Positions 27,513 to 37,435 are shown, counted from the first letter of the stretch. The stretch: 64,000 nucleotides of DNA from Mesorhizobium sp. B2-8-5 (GCF_006440675.2 NZ_CP083951.1:1240001-1304000); one strand, 5' to 3'. A program made the numbers and translations. The notes: a model not told the origin generated them from the letters alone.

Positions 27513-28751
27513 ATGTCACGAAAAAGTGACCTTGGCCGGCTTCCGGGGAAACACGACTTGGCTGAGATCGGCAAGGACATCGAACGCCCGCTCGGACAGA
27601 CGCTCCGGCCTCAGCGCAAGGCCTCGCGCGGCATCGGCTCCGGCACGCTCGTCGCTGTGCTGGCCGTGCTTGCCGTGATCGGGGTTTCCGGCGCTATCGC
27701 GCTGCGTGAAAAGCCGTTCCGCAAGCCGGAAGAAGTGGCTGTTTCGACGCCGAAGGTCACCGCTGCGCCTGCCCCTGCGGCGGCAGCGGCGCCCGCGCCG
27801 GCTCCGGTAGCCGCGGCGACGCCACAAGCCAGCACGCCGATGAAGAGCGGCGGCCCGCAGATCATCCACGTCCAGACCGAAGAGGGCGACGGCCCGCCGA
27901 AAGCGGCGATCGTGATTCGCGATCCGTCGACGCTCGGCCAGAACCTCAAGGTCGCCCATATTCCGGACAGGGCGCTGATCGAGGCCAGCGACACCGGTCC
28001 GCTGCCGATGCGCTCCGCCGACGGCAGGCGGCCCTTCGACGTCTATGCGCGACCTTGGTCGGGCGCGCGCGGGGCACGGGTGGCGATCGTCATCGGCGGA
28101 CTCGCCGTCTCGCAGACCGGCACGCAAGCCGCGATCGCCAAGCTGCCGGCCGAGGTGACGCTGGCTTTCGCGCCGCAAGGCAACAGCATCGGCCGCTGGA
28201 TGCAGGCGGCAAGGCAGAGCGGGCATGAAATCGTCATGCAGGTGCCGCTCGAGCCGTTCGATTATCCGAACGTCAATCCCGGCCGCAACACGCTGACGGT
28301 GTCGGCCAGCCCGGACGAGAACCTGAAGAGCCTGCACTGGGCGCTGTCGCGCACGACCAACTATACCGGGGTCATGAACTATATGGGCGCGCGCTTCTCG
28401 ACCGACGCCTCGGCGATGGAACCGTTCATGGCCGAGCTCGGCAAGCGGGGGCTCGCCTATATCGACGACGGGTCGTCCGCCCGCAGCGCTGCGCCTGACC
28501 TTGCGCTCAAGGACGGCGTGCCGTTCGTTGCCGGCGACATGGCGATCGATGCCGTGCAGGACCGCGGCGAAATCCTCAAGAAGCTGGACAGCCTGGAAGC
28601 GACGGCGCGGGCCAAGGGCAGCGCCGTCGGCATCGGTTCGGCCTTCGATATCACCGTCGACACGGTGACGTCCTGGATTGCCGAGGCGAAGAAGCGCGGC
28701 ATCGAGATCGTGCCGATCTCGGCGGTGGCGATCGATCCGCAAAAAGGCTAA
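27513..28751 (+). CDS. Divergent polysaccharide deacetylase family protein (YibQ-like)
   Basis: About 412 residues. A single membrane helix (IGSGTLVAVLAVLAVIGVSGAIAL) lies near residue 45, followed by an Ala/Pro-rich linker and a YibQ-type NodB-like domain: VAIVIGGLAVSQTGTQAAIAKLPAEVTLAF, HEIVMQVPLEPFDYPNVNPG, LAYIDDGSS. The motifs of active metal-dependent deacetylases are altered in this family, and activity is unproved. It stands in the conserved EnvC-CtpA-YibQ order, implying an envelope role. The start is uncertain: ATG 27513 is chosen; a TTG at 27558 is possible. Confidence 0.87.
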   Translation: MSRKSDLGRLPGKHDLAEIGKDIERPLGQTLRPQRKASRGIGSGTLVAVLAVLAVIGVSGAIALREKPFRKPEEVAVSTPKVTAAPAPAAAAAPAPAPVAAATPQASTPMKSGGPQIIHVQTEEGDGPPKAAIVIRDPSTLGQNLKVAHIPDRALIEASDTGPLPMRSADGRRPFDVYARPWSGARGARVAIVIGGLAVSQTGTQAAIAKLPAEVTLAFAPQGNSIGRWMQAARQSGHEIVMQVPLEPFDYPNVNPGRNTLTVSASPDENLKSLHWALSRTTNYTGVMNYMGARFSTDASAMEPFMAELGKRGLAYIDDGSSARSAAPDLALKDGVPFVAGDMAIDAVQDRGEILKKLDSLEATARAKGSAVGIGSAFDITVDTVTSWIAEAKKRGIEIVPISAVAIDPQKG

Positions 28752-28803
28752 CCCTACCCGCCTCGCCGAAGTCAATTCTCAAAGACGGCTGGAACGCTGA
28801 CCC

Positions 28804-29319
28804 ATGGCCAAGAAGATCGATCTTGAAACGCTGCCTTACCGTCCGTGCGTCGGGCTGATGATCCTCAACGGAGCAGGCCTGGTCTGGGTCGGGCACCGCA
28901 TCGCCGAACCGGACAGCGAGTTCGCCGGCACGACGCAACTCTGGCAGATGCCGCAAGGCGGCATCGACAAGGGCGAAGAGCCGATCGAGGCCGCGAGCCG
29001 CGAGCTCTATGAGGAAACCGGCATGCGCAACGTGTCGCTGCTGGCCGAGGCGCCGCGCTGGATCAATTACGACCTGCCGGAGCATCTGGTCGGCGTCGCC
29101 TTCAAGGGCCGCTATCGCGGCCAGACGCAGAAATGGTTCGCCTATCGCTTCGAGGGCGACGAAAGCGAGATCGAGATCAATCCGCCGCTCGGCGGCCATA
29201 CCGCCGAATTCGACGAATGGGCCTGGCGGCCGATGCGGGATCTGCCGGAGCTGATCGTGCCGTTCAAGCGCAAGGTCTATGAGCAGGTCATCGCAGCGTT
29301 CCAGCATCTCGTCCCCTGA
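28804..29319 (+). CDS. rppH: RNA pyrophosphohydrolase RppH
   Basis: Removes pyrophosphate from the 5' end of mRNA, opening it to degradation; alphaproteobacterial members also hydrolyse dinucleoside polyphosphates. The 171-residue Nudix protein has the full Nudix box, [22 protein letters not shown], near residues 58-80. [19 protein letters not shown] and LWQMPQGG are typical of RppH. It begins 52 bp after the deacetylase-like gene and could be the last gene of that operon. Confidence 0.95.
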   Translation: MAKKIDLETLPYRPCVGLMILNGAGLVWVGHRIAEPDSEFAGTTQLWQMPQGGIDKGEEPIEAASRELYEETGMRNVSLLAEAPRWINYDLPEHLVGVAFKGRYRGQTQKWFAYRFEGDESEIEINPPLGGHTAEFDEWAWRPMRDLPELIVPFKRKVYEQVIAAFQHLVP

Positions 29320-29392
29320 GCGGTCGTCCGCCCCGGTTGTCGCGCCGGCCCTGTGGCCGTATTGATTGCCGATGCAATGAGCGGGGGTCGCC

Positions 29393-30544
29393 ATGAACGA
29401 CGACACCGGACGCGGGTTTCCGGCACATGATGCAAGCAGCGGTTCGACGGTGAGCGAGGCGGCCGCCGGCGCGATCCTGACGATCGACCTCGGGGCCATC
29501 CGGGAAAACTACCGCCGGCTAAAGCTGCGACTCGACGGCGTCCGCTGCGCCGGCGTGCTCAAGGCCGACGGCTACGGGCTTGGCGCCGCGCAAGTGGCAT
29601 CGGCGCTGGCGAAGGAGGGCTGCGACATCTTCTTCGTCGCGCTGCTCGGCGAGGGCATCGCGCTGCGCAAGGCGATCGGGCCCGGGCCCGACATCTTCGT
29701 GCTGAACGGGCTGCCTCCGGGTTCTGCACCGGAAGCCGCGGCGGCTCGGCTTTGGCCGGTCATCAACAGCGCCATGCAACTGAAGGCCTGGCGCGAGATC
29801 GCGCGAGGCATGGGCCAAAGCCTGCCTGCCGCGATCCAGGTCGACAGCGGCATGGCCCGGCTCGGCATGGCGCCGGCGGAAATCGAGGCGGTCGTGGGCG
29901 AGGCCGGCGCCTTCGACGGCGTCGACATCCGTTTCGTGATGAGCCATCTCGCCCGCGCCGACGAGCCGCAACAGGCGGCGAACGAGAAGCAGCGACGCGA
30001 ATTCGAATTGCTGCGCAAGATGCTGCCCGCGGCGCCCGCCTCCCTGGCCAACTCGTCCGGCATCTTTCTCGGACCGGCCTACCACTACGACATTGCCCGC
30101 CCGGGAGCCGCGCTCTACGGCGTCAATCCGACGCCCAACGCACCCAACCCGATGCTGCCGGTGATAGGGCTGCAAGCCAAGGTGGCGCAGACGCGGCAGG
30201 TCGGCGCGGGCGCGGGCATCGGCTATGGCCACACCCAGCAAGCCGAGGGGCCGCTCAGGCTGGCGACCATTTCGCTGGGCTATGGCGACGGCTGGCACCG
30301 GCGCGCCGCTTCGGCCGCCTGGTTCGAGGGCGTGCGGTTGCCGTTCATCGGGCGCGTGTCGATGGACTCGATCGTCCTCGACATTTCGGCGCTTCCGGCC
30401 GGCCGGCTCAGGGAAGGTGAGCTCGTCGAGCTCATCGGTCCCTCGCAAAGCGTCGACGACGCGGCCGGCCACGCCGGCACAATCGGCTACGAGATATTGA
30501 CCAGCCTGGGTGCGCGCTTTCACCGCCGCTACCTAGGAGCTTGA
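29393..30544 (+). CDS. alr: Alanine racemase
   Basis: PLP enzyme that interconverts L- and D-alanine. A 383-residue protein with the PLP lysine in VLKADGYGLG, DSGMARLGM, SLGYGDGWHR in the C-terminal domain, and GRVSMDSIVLDIS. Several usually fixed positions differ: the Lys motif ends YGLG in place of YGHG, and GYGDGW stands for GYADGY. This suggests a divergent, perhaps catabolic DadX-like, enzyme. D-amino-acid dehydrogenase lies 1.2 kb downstream on the same strand, fitting alanine catabolism. The start ATG 29393 follows a purine-rich GGGGG stretch. Confidence 0.9.
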   Translation: MNDDTGRGFPAHDASSGSTVSEAAAGAILTIDLGAIRENYRRLKLRLDGVRCAGVLKADGYGLGAAQVASALAKEGCDIFFVALLGEGIALRKAIGPGPDIFVLNGLPPGSAPEAAAARLWPVINSAMQLKAWREIARGMGQSLPAAIQVDSGMARLGMAPAEIEAVVGEAGAFDGVDIRFVMSHLARADEPQQAANEKQRREFELLRKMLPAAPASLANSSGIFLGPAYHYDIARPGAALYGVNPTPNAPNPMLPVIGLQAKVAQTRQVGAGAGIGYGHTQQAEGPLRLATISLGYGDGWHRRAASAAWFEGVRLPFIGRVSMDSIVLDISALPAGRLREGELVELIGPSQSVDDAAGHAGTIGYEILTSLGARFHRRYLGA

Positions 30545-30816
30545 GACAGGCGCCTTGCTTGACAAGCCGGGGCTTCTCGGCAAGGTTCGGGGCATGAGCA
30601 ACCTCGCTTATACCAAAACCTGCTTCAGGGTTTGCCCCATCGCGGGAGCGTAGCCCCGACGTGGCCGCCAATGCCGGCGGCCGCGTGAACCGGGGCGTTT
30701 GAATTCCAGACATTTCATCGAGCCGGCGGCCTTTGCGGCCCGGCTTTGTTCGCCGCCCTCGACGTGGCGGCTTGCGCGCATTCGCTTCGCCGATGCGCCA
30801 GCATATGAGGTATGCC

Positions 30817-31224
30817 ATGCCCACAGCAACGCAATCGCGTTCCACCATCCTTGTCAGCGCGGCGGAACACGACCGGCTGAGCAGTCTCGCCAGGGCCTTT
30901 CTCAACCGCACGCCCGATATGGCCGAGGACCTGCTTGCCGAGATGGACAGCGCCCGGGTCGCCACCGAGGCGGCAATGCCCGCCGACGTGGTGCGGATGG
31001 GCTCGACGGTGACGCTTCAGGATCCGGAAGGAAGCCTTCAGACGGTGACGGTGGTCTATCCGGCGGAGGCCGATATCGCCGAAAGACGCATATCGGTGCT
31101 GACGCCGCTTGGAACCGCGCTGATCGGCGCGCGCGCCGGCCGCACGGTCTCCTGGCGGAGCCGCGACAGCCGGGTTCTCTCGGCAACGATCGACGCCGTC
31201 GAACAGACGCGGAGGGCGCCATGA
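30817..31224 (+). CDS. Rnk-like nucleoside diphosphate kinase regulator (GreA/GreB C-terminal fold)
   Basis: A 135-residue protein with an N-terminal helical segment (ILVSAAEHDRLSSLARAFLN) and a GreA/GreB-type C-terminal domain (VVRMGSTVTLQDPEGSLQTVTVVYPAEADIAERRISVLTPLGTALIGARAGRTVSW). This is the layout of Rnk, which binds RNA polymerase in E. coli but lacks the Gre coiled coil. ATG 30817 has GAGG six bases upstream; in-frame ATGs at 30793 and 30805 are alternatives. Its stop overlaps the start of the next gene, which is related to it. Confidence 0.85.
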   Translation: MPTATQSRSTILVSAAEHDRLSSLARAFLNRTPDMAEDLLAEMDSARVATEAAMPADVVRMGSTVTLQDPEGSLQTVTVVYPAEADIAERRISVLTPLGTALIGARAGRTVSWRSRDSRVLSATIDAVEQTRRAP

Positions 31225-31757
31225 CCAGGGCTGTCTACCGGCTGACGGCCAAGGACTTCGCGGTGATCGAGGCGATGCTGATGCGCCGCCGCGCGTTTGC
31301 CGATCCGATCGCGCCGTTGCTCGAACGCAAGCTCGCTGAAAGCCGCGTCATTGCGACAGGAGCCGTCGATCCCGACCTTGCCACGCTCAACAGCCGGGTG
31401 ATCTTCCGCGTTGGCGGCGGTTTACTTCAGACGCGGACGCTGGTGCAGGCCGAAGCATCCGCTCCCGTCGGCTCCGGCCTGCCGGTCGCCACGTGGCGCG
31501 GCCTTTGCCTGCTTGGCATGAAAGCGGGCCAATCCGCGCTGGCCGAGCGGCCCGACGGCCCTGCCGAGGAGATCCTTCTCGAGGATGTGGCCTATCAGCC
31601 GGAGGCCGCGCGGCGAGCGGCGCAGGATCGCGCCGCCGAGCGACCTCGCCACGGCCTCAAGCTGGTCCACAGCGCATCCGCCGGTGACTGGCCCCTTGGC
31701 GGGCGCGGCAAAATCCGGCAGACAGAAGGGGACGATCCGGGCCCTTCCGCGGCATGA
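31221..31757 (+). CDS. Second Rnk-like protein with divergent C terminus
   Basis: A 178-residue protein overlapping the previous gene by four bases (ATGA). Its first part mirrors the Rnk layout: [36 protein letters not shown], then a Gre-like strand region ([17 protein letters not shown]). The C-terminal 60 residues are not like Rnk and look disordered and Arg/Ala-rich. It probably arose from its neighbour by duplication, and the two may work together on RNA polymerase; this is inference. No partner protein is known to me. Confidence 0.7.
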   Translation: MTRAVYRLTAKDFAVIEAMLMRRRAFADPIAPLLERKLAESRVIATGAVDPDLATLNSRVIFRVGGGLLQTRTLVQAEASAPVGSGLPVATWRGLCLLGMKAGQSALAERPDGPAEEILLEDVAYQPEAARRAAQDRAAERPRHGLKLVHSASAGDWPLGGRGKIRQTEGDDPGPSAA

Positions 31758-31779
31758 TCGGCCTTTGAGGGAGCATGGA

Positions 31780-33042
31780 ATGAAAGTCATCGTGCTGGGC
31801 GGCGGCGTGATCGGAGTCACCACCGCCTACTTCCTCGCCGAGGCCGGTCATGAAGTGACCGTCTACGATCGCCAGCCGGGGCCGGCGCTCGAAACCAGCT
31901 TCGCCAATGCCGGCGAAGTATCGCCGGGCTATGCCTCGCCCTGGGCCGGGCCCGGCATCCCGGTCAAAGCCGTCAAATGGCTGTTGATGAAATACGGACC
32001 GCTGGTGGTGCGGCCGGCCTTCGACCCGAATATGTGGACGTGGCTCCTCAAGATGCTGCGCAACTGCACGGCCGAGCGCTACGCGCTCAACAAGTCGCGC
32101 ATGGTGCCGCTTGCCGAATACAGCCGCGACACGCTGAAAGCGCTGCGCGAGGCGACCGGCATCACTTACGACGAACGCAGCAAAGGCACGCTGCAGCTCT
32201 TTCGCAAACAGAAGCAGCTCGACGGCACCGGCGGCGACGTCGAGGTGCTGAAGAAATATGGCGTGCCCTATGAAATCCTCGATCGCGACGGCTGTACCGC
32301 GGCCGAGCCGGCCCTTGCGGCGGTTCGCGATAAATTCGTCGGCGGCCTCAGGCTTCCGGGTGACGAGACCGGCGACTGCAAGATGTTCACCGACAAGCTC
32401 GCAGAACTCTGCGTAGCGCGCGGCGTGACCTTCGAATACGGCTCGACCATCCGGCGCATCGTCAGGAACCGCAATCGCCTCACCAATGTGCTGACCGATC
32501 GCGGATGGAGGTCCGCGGACGCCTTCGTGATGGCGATGGGCAGCTATTCGGCGCAGTTCATGCGCTCGCTGGGGCGCCCAATTCCGGTCTATCCGGTCAA
32601 GGGCTATTCGATCACCGTGCCGATCAGCAATGCCGAGGCAGCACCGGTGTCGACCGTCATGGACGAGACCTACAAGGTGGCGATCACCAGGCTCGGCGAC
32701 CGCATCCGCGTCGGCGGCACGGCGGAGATTTCGGGCTATGATCTTCGCTTGCAGGAATCGCGCCGCCGCACGCTCGAACACTCGGTCGGCGATCTCTTTC
32801 CCGGCAGCGGCGACCTCAAGGCGGCGAGCTTCTGGTGCGGCTTGCGGCCGATGACGCCGGACGGACCGCCCTTGATCGGGCAAAGCGAGGTCGCCAACCT
32901 CTTTCTCAACACCGGCCATGGCACGCTCGGCTGGACCATGGCTTGCGGCTCGGCCAAGGTGCTGGCCGACATCATGTCGAACCGGGTGCCGGAGATCAAC
33001 GCGCGCGACCTCAGCCCGGAACGCTACCTCAAACCTATCTGA
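31780..33042 (+). CDS. dadA: D-amino-acid dehydrogenase (DadA)
   Basis: FAD enzyme that oxidises D-alanine and other D-amino acids to 2-oxo acids, feeding electrons to the respiratory chain. A 420-residue protein: the dinucleotide fold [29 protein letters not shown], then [24 protein letters not shown], and the C-terminal [14 protein letters not shown] and [18 protein letters not shown], all typical of DadA. ATG 31780 has GAGGGAG upstream; the frame is open earlier but overlaps the previous gene. It belongs functionally with the upstream alanine racemase. Confidence 0.94.
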   Translation: MKVIVLGGGVIGVTTAYFLAEAGHEVTVYDRQPGPALETSFANAGEVSPGYASPWAGPGIPVKAVKWLLMKYGPLVVRPAFDPNMWTWLLKMLRNCTAERYALNKSRMVPLAEYSRDTLKALREATGITYDERSKGTLQLFRKQKQLDGTGGDVEVLKKYGVPYEILDRDGCTAAEPALAAVRDKFVGGLRLPGDETGDCKMFTDKLAELCVARGVTFEYGSTIRRIVRNRNRLTNVLTDRGWRSADAFVMAMGSYSAQFMRSLGRPIPVYPVKGYSITVPISNAEAAPVSTVMDETYKVAITRLGDRIRVGGTAEISGYDLRLQESRRRTLEHSVGDLFPGSGDLKAASFWCGLRPMTPDGPPLIGQSEVANLFLNTGHGTLGWTMACGSAKVLADIMSNRVPEINARDLSPERYLKPI

Positions 33043-33074
33043 CGGGCTTTGCAGCTGCTTCGGCGGGGCTCGCG

Positions 33075-35234
33075 TCAGAATGCCTGCCGGACCCAGGTGT
33101 CGCTGAACAGCAGCCGGTAGGCCCAGCCGATGGTGACATTGGTGGCGACCGGGCGCGAATGGGCGAGGTAGTCTTCATAGACCGGCTTCATGCGGCGGTA
33201 GAAAGCCGGATCGAGCACGACCATGCCGTTCTCCGAGTCATGGAAGAAGCTGCGGTTGTTGAGGTTGACCGAGGAGATGGCGACCAGCCGTTCGTCGATC
33301 ATCATGATCTTGGAATGCAGCACGACATCCGGCGCCTTGAACTCGCGGATGTCGATGCGGTCGCCATATCTCTCGACGAACAGCTTGTTGAGCGCGGTGA
33401 GGAACCGGCCGCCAATGTCGCCCTTGAGGTCGATACGGCCGACGACATCGATCTTCACGCCCCTGGCCAGCGCCCGGTCGATGGCCCGGGCGATATCCGG
33501 CGTCAGGTTGAGATAGGGATTGACGATCTCGATGCGATGCTCGGCGGTGTCGATCAGTTCGACGAAATAGGCCTCCAGCGCGTGCCCGTCCTCGTAGGGC
33601 ACGGAAATGAAATGCCGCGCCACGCCGCGCGGGCTTCCACCGGGAACCGGAATGGAAAACGGCCGCGACAGGTTGGTGTCGGCGTCGCGCAGCCAGATTG
33701 TGGACAGATGCGCGGCCAGCGTCTCGACGGTCGCCGGGTCGGCGATCTCGATGTCGAAGTCGCTCCAGTTGGAATAGTAATTCAGCGAGAAGCCGTCGGT
33801 CTTGCCGTATTGCTCCAGGTCCGGATAGCGGGTCAGGTCGACGGGCTTGTGGAACAGGAAGCCGTCATGGATGTTGCGCCCGCCGATGATGACGCGCGAG
33901 CGACCGGGCTCTTCGGCCAGCGTCGCCAGCATCTTGATATGGTGAACCTTGTGCAACTGCGAGATCTGCTCGTCGAACGGCGCGCCGTGGTCCGCCTGCC
34001 AGCGATATTCCTGTAGTTGGACGTTGGGGAACTCAGCCGCCAGCCGGTGCAGCAGCGCGTCGTCCTTCTCACGCTCCAGCACGTCGGTCACCAGGATGCG
34101 CACCTTGGTGCCAAGTGCTGCGTGATGGCGAATCAGCCGCTCCATGATGCGGCCGGAGAAATCCGCCTTGAACTCCAGCGACGACAGATAGATCAGCCTG
34201 AGTTTCGGCGCGCTTGAGAAATCGAGCGGCAGTTCGGGGTCGGCCTTGTCGATGGCGCTGTCGGGCAGCGTCCGGCCGAGCAGGGCCTCGACCTTGGCGT
34301 TGAAGCCGTCGCGCGATTTGCGCAACAGGGTCGGCGACCCCAGCGCCAGCGCGCAGGTCTGCGACAGCCAGCGGCTGGCATAAAAGACGCGGTCGAGTTC
34401 CTCCATCCCCGCCGGGTCAGGCACCGGACAGCGGTCGTAGCGGCTGTCGAGCCCCGCGATCCAGGGATCGGCGGTCTCCTCGCGCAGCAGGGTCAGCGGC
34501 GCGCCGGCCGGCGCCAGGGTGGAGCCGACGCGCAGATCGCAGCGGGTCAGCGCCTGGTCCGGAAACAGGCTGACGGAGGTTTCGGCGACGGGCAGGCTCA
34601 GATGGAATGGAGAGGCAGCGGCGACGGTGATGGATCGCCCCGACGCGCGGATCGCGAGCGGGCCGTTGCAGGTGCCGCCGATGTCGACTTGCAGTTGCCC
34701 CGCCTGGCGCAGCACGATCTCGACCGAGCGCGCCTGCAGGCCGGAGAAGCTGAAGGTCTTGGGCGCCGAGGGCCGCGCGGCGGCATCGAGATAGAGTGTC
34801 TGGCGCGACATGCGCCAACGGCCGGTGAACCGGCCTTCGCCCGGCTTGCCTCGCGTCGGCGCCAGCTCGGTGTCGTCGAGCGGTTTGGCGAGCCGTTGCA
34901 GCGTCGCATAGGTCGTGTGGAAGCCGCTGTTCTGGACATCTCGCCAGTCGCGGCCGAAACGGCCGGTGCCGTTGGCGCGGTCGAGCGCATCGAGGCGGCT
35001 TTGGGCGAGCAGCGCCTGGAACTGCTTGTCATAGGCGCTGTTGCCGTCGCCTGCGAAGTAGTGGGCTCCGGCTATCTCGGCGCCGCTGCTGTCCACCGAG
35101 ACCGGCAGGCGGCCGCAGGCGCCGTCGCCCGGAAAGAAGGCGCAGGCCGAATGCCCAGGCATGCCGGCGCAACTGGCAAGCGCTGCCAGCGCCAGTCCAA
35201 GCAACGCCCTGGTTATGGCCGACCCGAGCTTCAT
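33075..35234 (-). CDS. Phospholipase D family lipoprotein
   Basis: A 719-residue exported protein. The N terminus has a lipoprotein signal ending LASC, so it is probably lipid-anchored. Two PLD catalytic motifs can be seen in the second half: HIKMLATL...GGRNIHD near residue 430, and VVLHSKIMMIDERLVAISSVNLNNRS near residue 640, both of the H-x-K type. This is the layout of cardiolipin synthase/PLD enzymes that act through two HKD motifs. The first 300 residues are not recognised. Its ATG overlaps the stop of the upstream PLA2-like gene (ATGA), so both are translated from one message. Confidence 0.87.
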   Translation of the reverse strand: MKLGSAITRALLGLALAALASCAGMPGHSACAFFPGDGACGRLPVSVDSSGAEIAGAHYFAGDGNSAYDKQFQALLAQSRLDALDRANGTGRFGRDWRDVQNSGFHTTYATLQRLAKPLDDTELAPTRGKPGEGRFTGRWRMSRQTLYLDAAARPSAPKTFSFSGLQARSVEIVLRQAGQLQVDIGGTCNGPLAIRASGRSITVAAASPFHLSLPVAETSVSLFPDQALTRCDLRVGSTLAPAGAPLTLLREETADPWIAGLDSRYDRCPVPDPAGMEELDRVFYASRWLSQTCALALGSPTLLRKSRDGFNAKVEALLGRTLPDSAIDKADPELPLDFSSAPKLRLIYLSSLEFKADFSGRIMERLIRHHAALGTKVRILVTDVLEREKDDALLHRLAAEFPNVQLQEYRWQADHGAPFDEQISQLHKVHHIKMLATLAEEPGRSRVIIGGRNIHDGFLFHKPVDLTRYPDLEQYGKTDGFSLNYYSNWSDFDIEIADPATVETLAAHLSTIWLRDADTNLSRPFSIPVPGGSPRGVARHFISVPYEDGHALEAYFVELIDTAEHRIEIVNPYLNLTPDIARAIDRALARGVKIDVVGRIDLKGDIGGRFLTALNKLFVERYGDRIDIREFKAPDVVLHSKIMMIDERLVAISSVNLNNRSFFHDSENGMVVLDPAFYRRMKPVYEDYLAHSRPVATNVTIGWAYRLLFSDTWVRQAF

Positions 35235-35671
35235 CCAGTTGCCCCGTTCATGGTCTTGAGCTGGGCCGGATCACGTGGCGGCATGAAGCCTTGCGGAAAG
35301 ATCCTGCAGACCGGAAACGCGAAGGTGGCGATCAGCAATTCGGCCTCGCTTCGCATTTTGCGCGGCGCCGTCCGGTCGGCGCGGATCTTCCTCGCGGAGG
35401 CGACGAGCGCGCCGTCGCAGTCGCAATGATTGTGCCGGGCAATGTAGCAGGCGTCGTGGACCTGGCAGGCGGCGTCGAGACGGTCGACCGGCTTTGCCGA
35501 CAGATCGCCGGTGCGGGTGCCTGGGCCGCAATAATTGCCGATGACGAAAGGCGAGGGGCGCGCCATGGCATAGCGGACGGGCTTCGGCAGATCCGCTTCC
35601 GGAACCTTGGTCCAGGGGTTGGCGCAGTCCGACAGAAAAATCAGCGGCAAAACGGCAAGTACGGCTCGCAT
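35231..35671 (-). CDS. Exported phospholipase A2-like protein
   Basis: A 146-residue protein. It has the core of secreted PLA2: a calcium loop YCGPGTRTGD near 47-56, the catalytic helix AACQVHDACY with His72, Asp73 and Tyr76, and CDCDGAL near 83-89 carrying the second Asp. These match the canonical C-x-x-H-D-x-C-Y and C-D-C-D motifs. The start MRAVLAVLPLIFLSDC at 35671 gives a short signal; Cys16 could be lipidated, but Asp at the -1 position is unusual for a lipobox. The frame is open upstream to 35857. Predicted to release fatty acids from phospholipids; the gene overlaps the PLD-like gene. Confidence 0.75.
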   Translation of the reverse strand: MRAVLAVLPLIFLSDCANPWTKVPEADLPKPVRYAMARPSPFVIGNYCGPGTRTGDLSAKPVDRLDAACQVHDACYIARHNHCDCDGALVASARKIRADRTAPRKMRSEAELLIATFAFPVCRIFPQGFMPPRDPAQLKTMNGATG

Positions 35672-35823
35672 TTCTCCGCCGGCGTTCCGAAGATTGTCCC
35701 CCTTGCGCCCGGTCATGACATGGCCAGGCGCGCTGGTGCCACAGTCGCTGAATTTGTGGCGGAGGCAAGGCGGCAACGACCAACTGGCTGTGATAGGATC
35801 GGCCGCGGCGAGGGGACTTTGGG

Positions 35824-36399
35824 ATGCGTGTTTTTCTTGTTGCGGCGGCGGCCTCATATCTGACCTGCACCCCGGTGGCGTTTGCCGCGGACAAGACCGT
35901 TCACGACAAGGAGCACGGCTTTTCGCTGACCTATCCCGAGGAATGGACGAGCGAAACCACCTTTGGCAATACCATGCGGCTCAAGGTCAAATCCGGCGAA
36001 GAAGGCCTAACCTGCAGGGTGTCGCAAAATCTCTACGACCCGACCGCCCCGGACAATCCGCCCGATCCCAGGGCATTCATCGAGAAGGACTGGTCGGCGG
36101 AAAACTGGCAGACCATGATCGGCGTCGCTTATCAGTCGGCCGGCTTCAGCCAGGACCGGCTGGCGCATTTTCCGGACGGCTATCCGGTGCGGGTCGCCGA
36201 CATGGATTTCCACTACGCCGACGACAATGTCAGCTTCTACGGCCATTCCCGCATCGCGCTGACGCTGCGCAGCTCGCATTACGGCTTCGTCGATTGCGGG
36301 GTCACGGGCGACAGCGCCGACGAGGCGGCGCTCAAATGGGCGCCGCTTGCGGACGAAGCCGGGAAAGTGGTGAGTTCGTTCGTGCTCGACGCGGATTAG
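35824..36399 (+). CDS. Hypothetical secreted protein
   Basis: A 191-residue protein with a clear signal peptide (MRVFLVAAAASYLTCTPVAFA, cleaved before ADKTV). The mature part (HGFSLTYPEEWTSETTFGNTMRLKVKSG...) resembles the Mog1/PsbP-like beta sandwich seen in many small exported proteins, whose function is usually unknown. Two Cys (in LTCRV and VDCGV) could form a disulfide. It is divergent from the phospholipase pair and convergent with the LysR gene. Confidence 0.75.
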   Translation: MRVFLVAAAASYLTCTPVAFAADKTVHDKEHGFSLTYPEEWTSETTFGNTMRLKVKSGEEGLTCRVSQNLYDPTAPDNPPDPRAFIEKDWSAENWQTMIGVAYQSAGFSQDRLAHFPDGYPVRVADMDFHYADDNVSFYGHSRIALTLRSSHYGFVDCGVTGDSADEAALKWAPLADEAGKVVSSFVLDAD

Positions 36400-37277
36400 A
36401 CAAAAAGACCGCGCTCGCGTTCCACCACTTTGGTGATGAAATTGGCGACGAGCTGGACGCGGCGCAGCGGCCTCACCGATTCATGATAGACCAGCCAGTA
36501 GGCGCGGCGGATCGGCGCGACGATGTCGACGGACACAAGCTCCGGCATCGAACGGGCGACGAAAGTGTGCAGGATGCCGATGCCGGCGCCGGAGCGCACC
36601 GCCTCGGCCTGGCCGAGCGCCGAGGAGATGGCGAAGCTGGTGCGCCATTCGGGGCTGAACTCGGCGGCATAGTCGAGCGACGGGCTGACGATGAGGTCCG
36701 GCACATAGCCGATCAGCGTGTGCCGGCCGAGTTCGGCCGGCACTTTCGGCAGACCGTTGGCTTCGGCATAGGCGCGGGAGGCGAAGAGGCCGAGCGTGTA
36801 GTCGACCAGCTTGCCCGCCACCAGCCGCCCTTCGCTCGGCCGCTCGACGGTGATCGCAATATCGGCCTCGCGCCTGGACAGCGAGAAGGAGCGCGGCACC
36901 GGCACCAGCTGGATGGTGAGCTCGCGGTGCAGTGCAGTCAGCTCGCCCAGCCGCTTTGCCAAGAAGGCGACGCCAAATCCGTCCGGCGCGCCGATGCGCA
37001 CCGTGCCCGAAACATCGTCGCCCTCGCCGGCAATGGTCGAGCGCGCGGCGATCATGTCGCTCTCCATGCGCTCGGCTATGTCTAGGAAGCGCTCGCCGGC
37101 CGGCGTCAGCTCGCTGCCGGTGGTCAGGCGGCGGAAGAGTTTTGTGCGAAGCGCCTCTTCAAGCGCGGCGATGCGGCGCGAGACGGTGGCGTGGTTGAGC
37201 TCAAGGCGTTTCGCCGCACCGAGGATCTGGCCGGCGCGGGCGACTGCAAGGAAGATGCGGACGTCATCCCAGTTCAT
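36396..37277 (-). CDS. LysR family transcriptional regulator
   Basis: A 293-residue regulator. The winged-helix N terminus is typical: DDVRIFLAVARAGQILGAAKRLELNHATVSRRIAALEEALRTKLFRR. The substrate-binding-like domain follows (about 90-290). I chose ATG 37277 (MNWDDVRIF) over a start at 37301 because it fits the family's N terminus. It is divergent from mmsA with a 158-bp AT-rich gap, so mmsA is the most likely target. The effector may be an intermediate of valine or propionate breakdown; this is inference. Confidence 0.93.
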   Translation of the reverse strand: MNWDDVRIFLAVARAGQILGAAKRLELNHATVSRRIAALEEALRTKLFRRLTTGSELTPAGERFLDIAERMESDMIAARSTIAGEGDDVSGTVRIGAPDGFGVAFLAKRLGELTALHRELTIQLVPVPRSFSLSRREADIAITVERPSEGRLVAGKLVDYTLGLFASRAYAEANGLPKVPAELGRHTLIGYVPDLIVSPSLDYAAEFSPEWRTSFAISSALGQAEAVRSGAGIGILHTFVARSMPELVSVDIVAPIRRAYWLVYHESVRPLRRVQLVANFITKVVERERGLFV

Positions 37278-37435
37278 AAGAAATCCCCGACGACAGCGCA
37301 CCTGTCATTTGCGACAATTAATGCACACTCCATTGTCGTTGTCTATTTTCCGCACAACGGTTGCGTTTTGGCTCGCGTTGCCATCGCCGCCGCAAAGGCG
37401 GACAATGCATCATCACCAAACAAGGGAGAGAAGGC

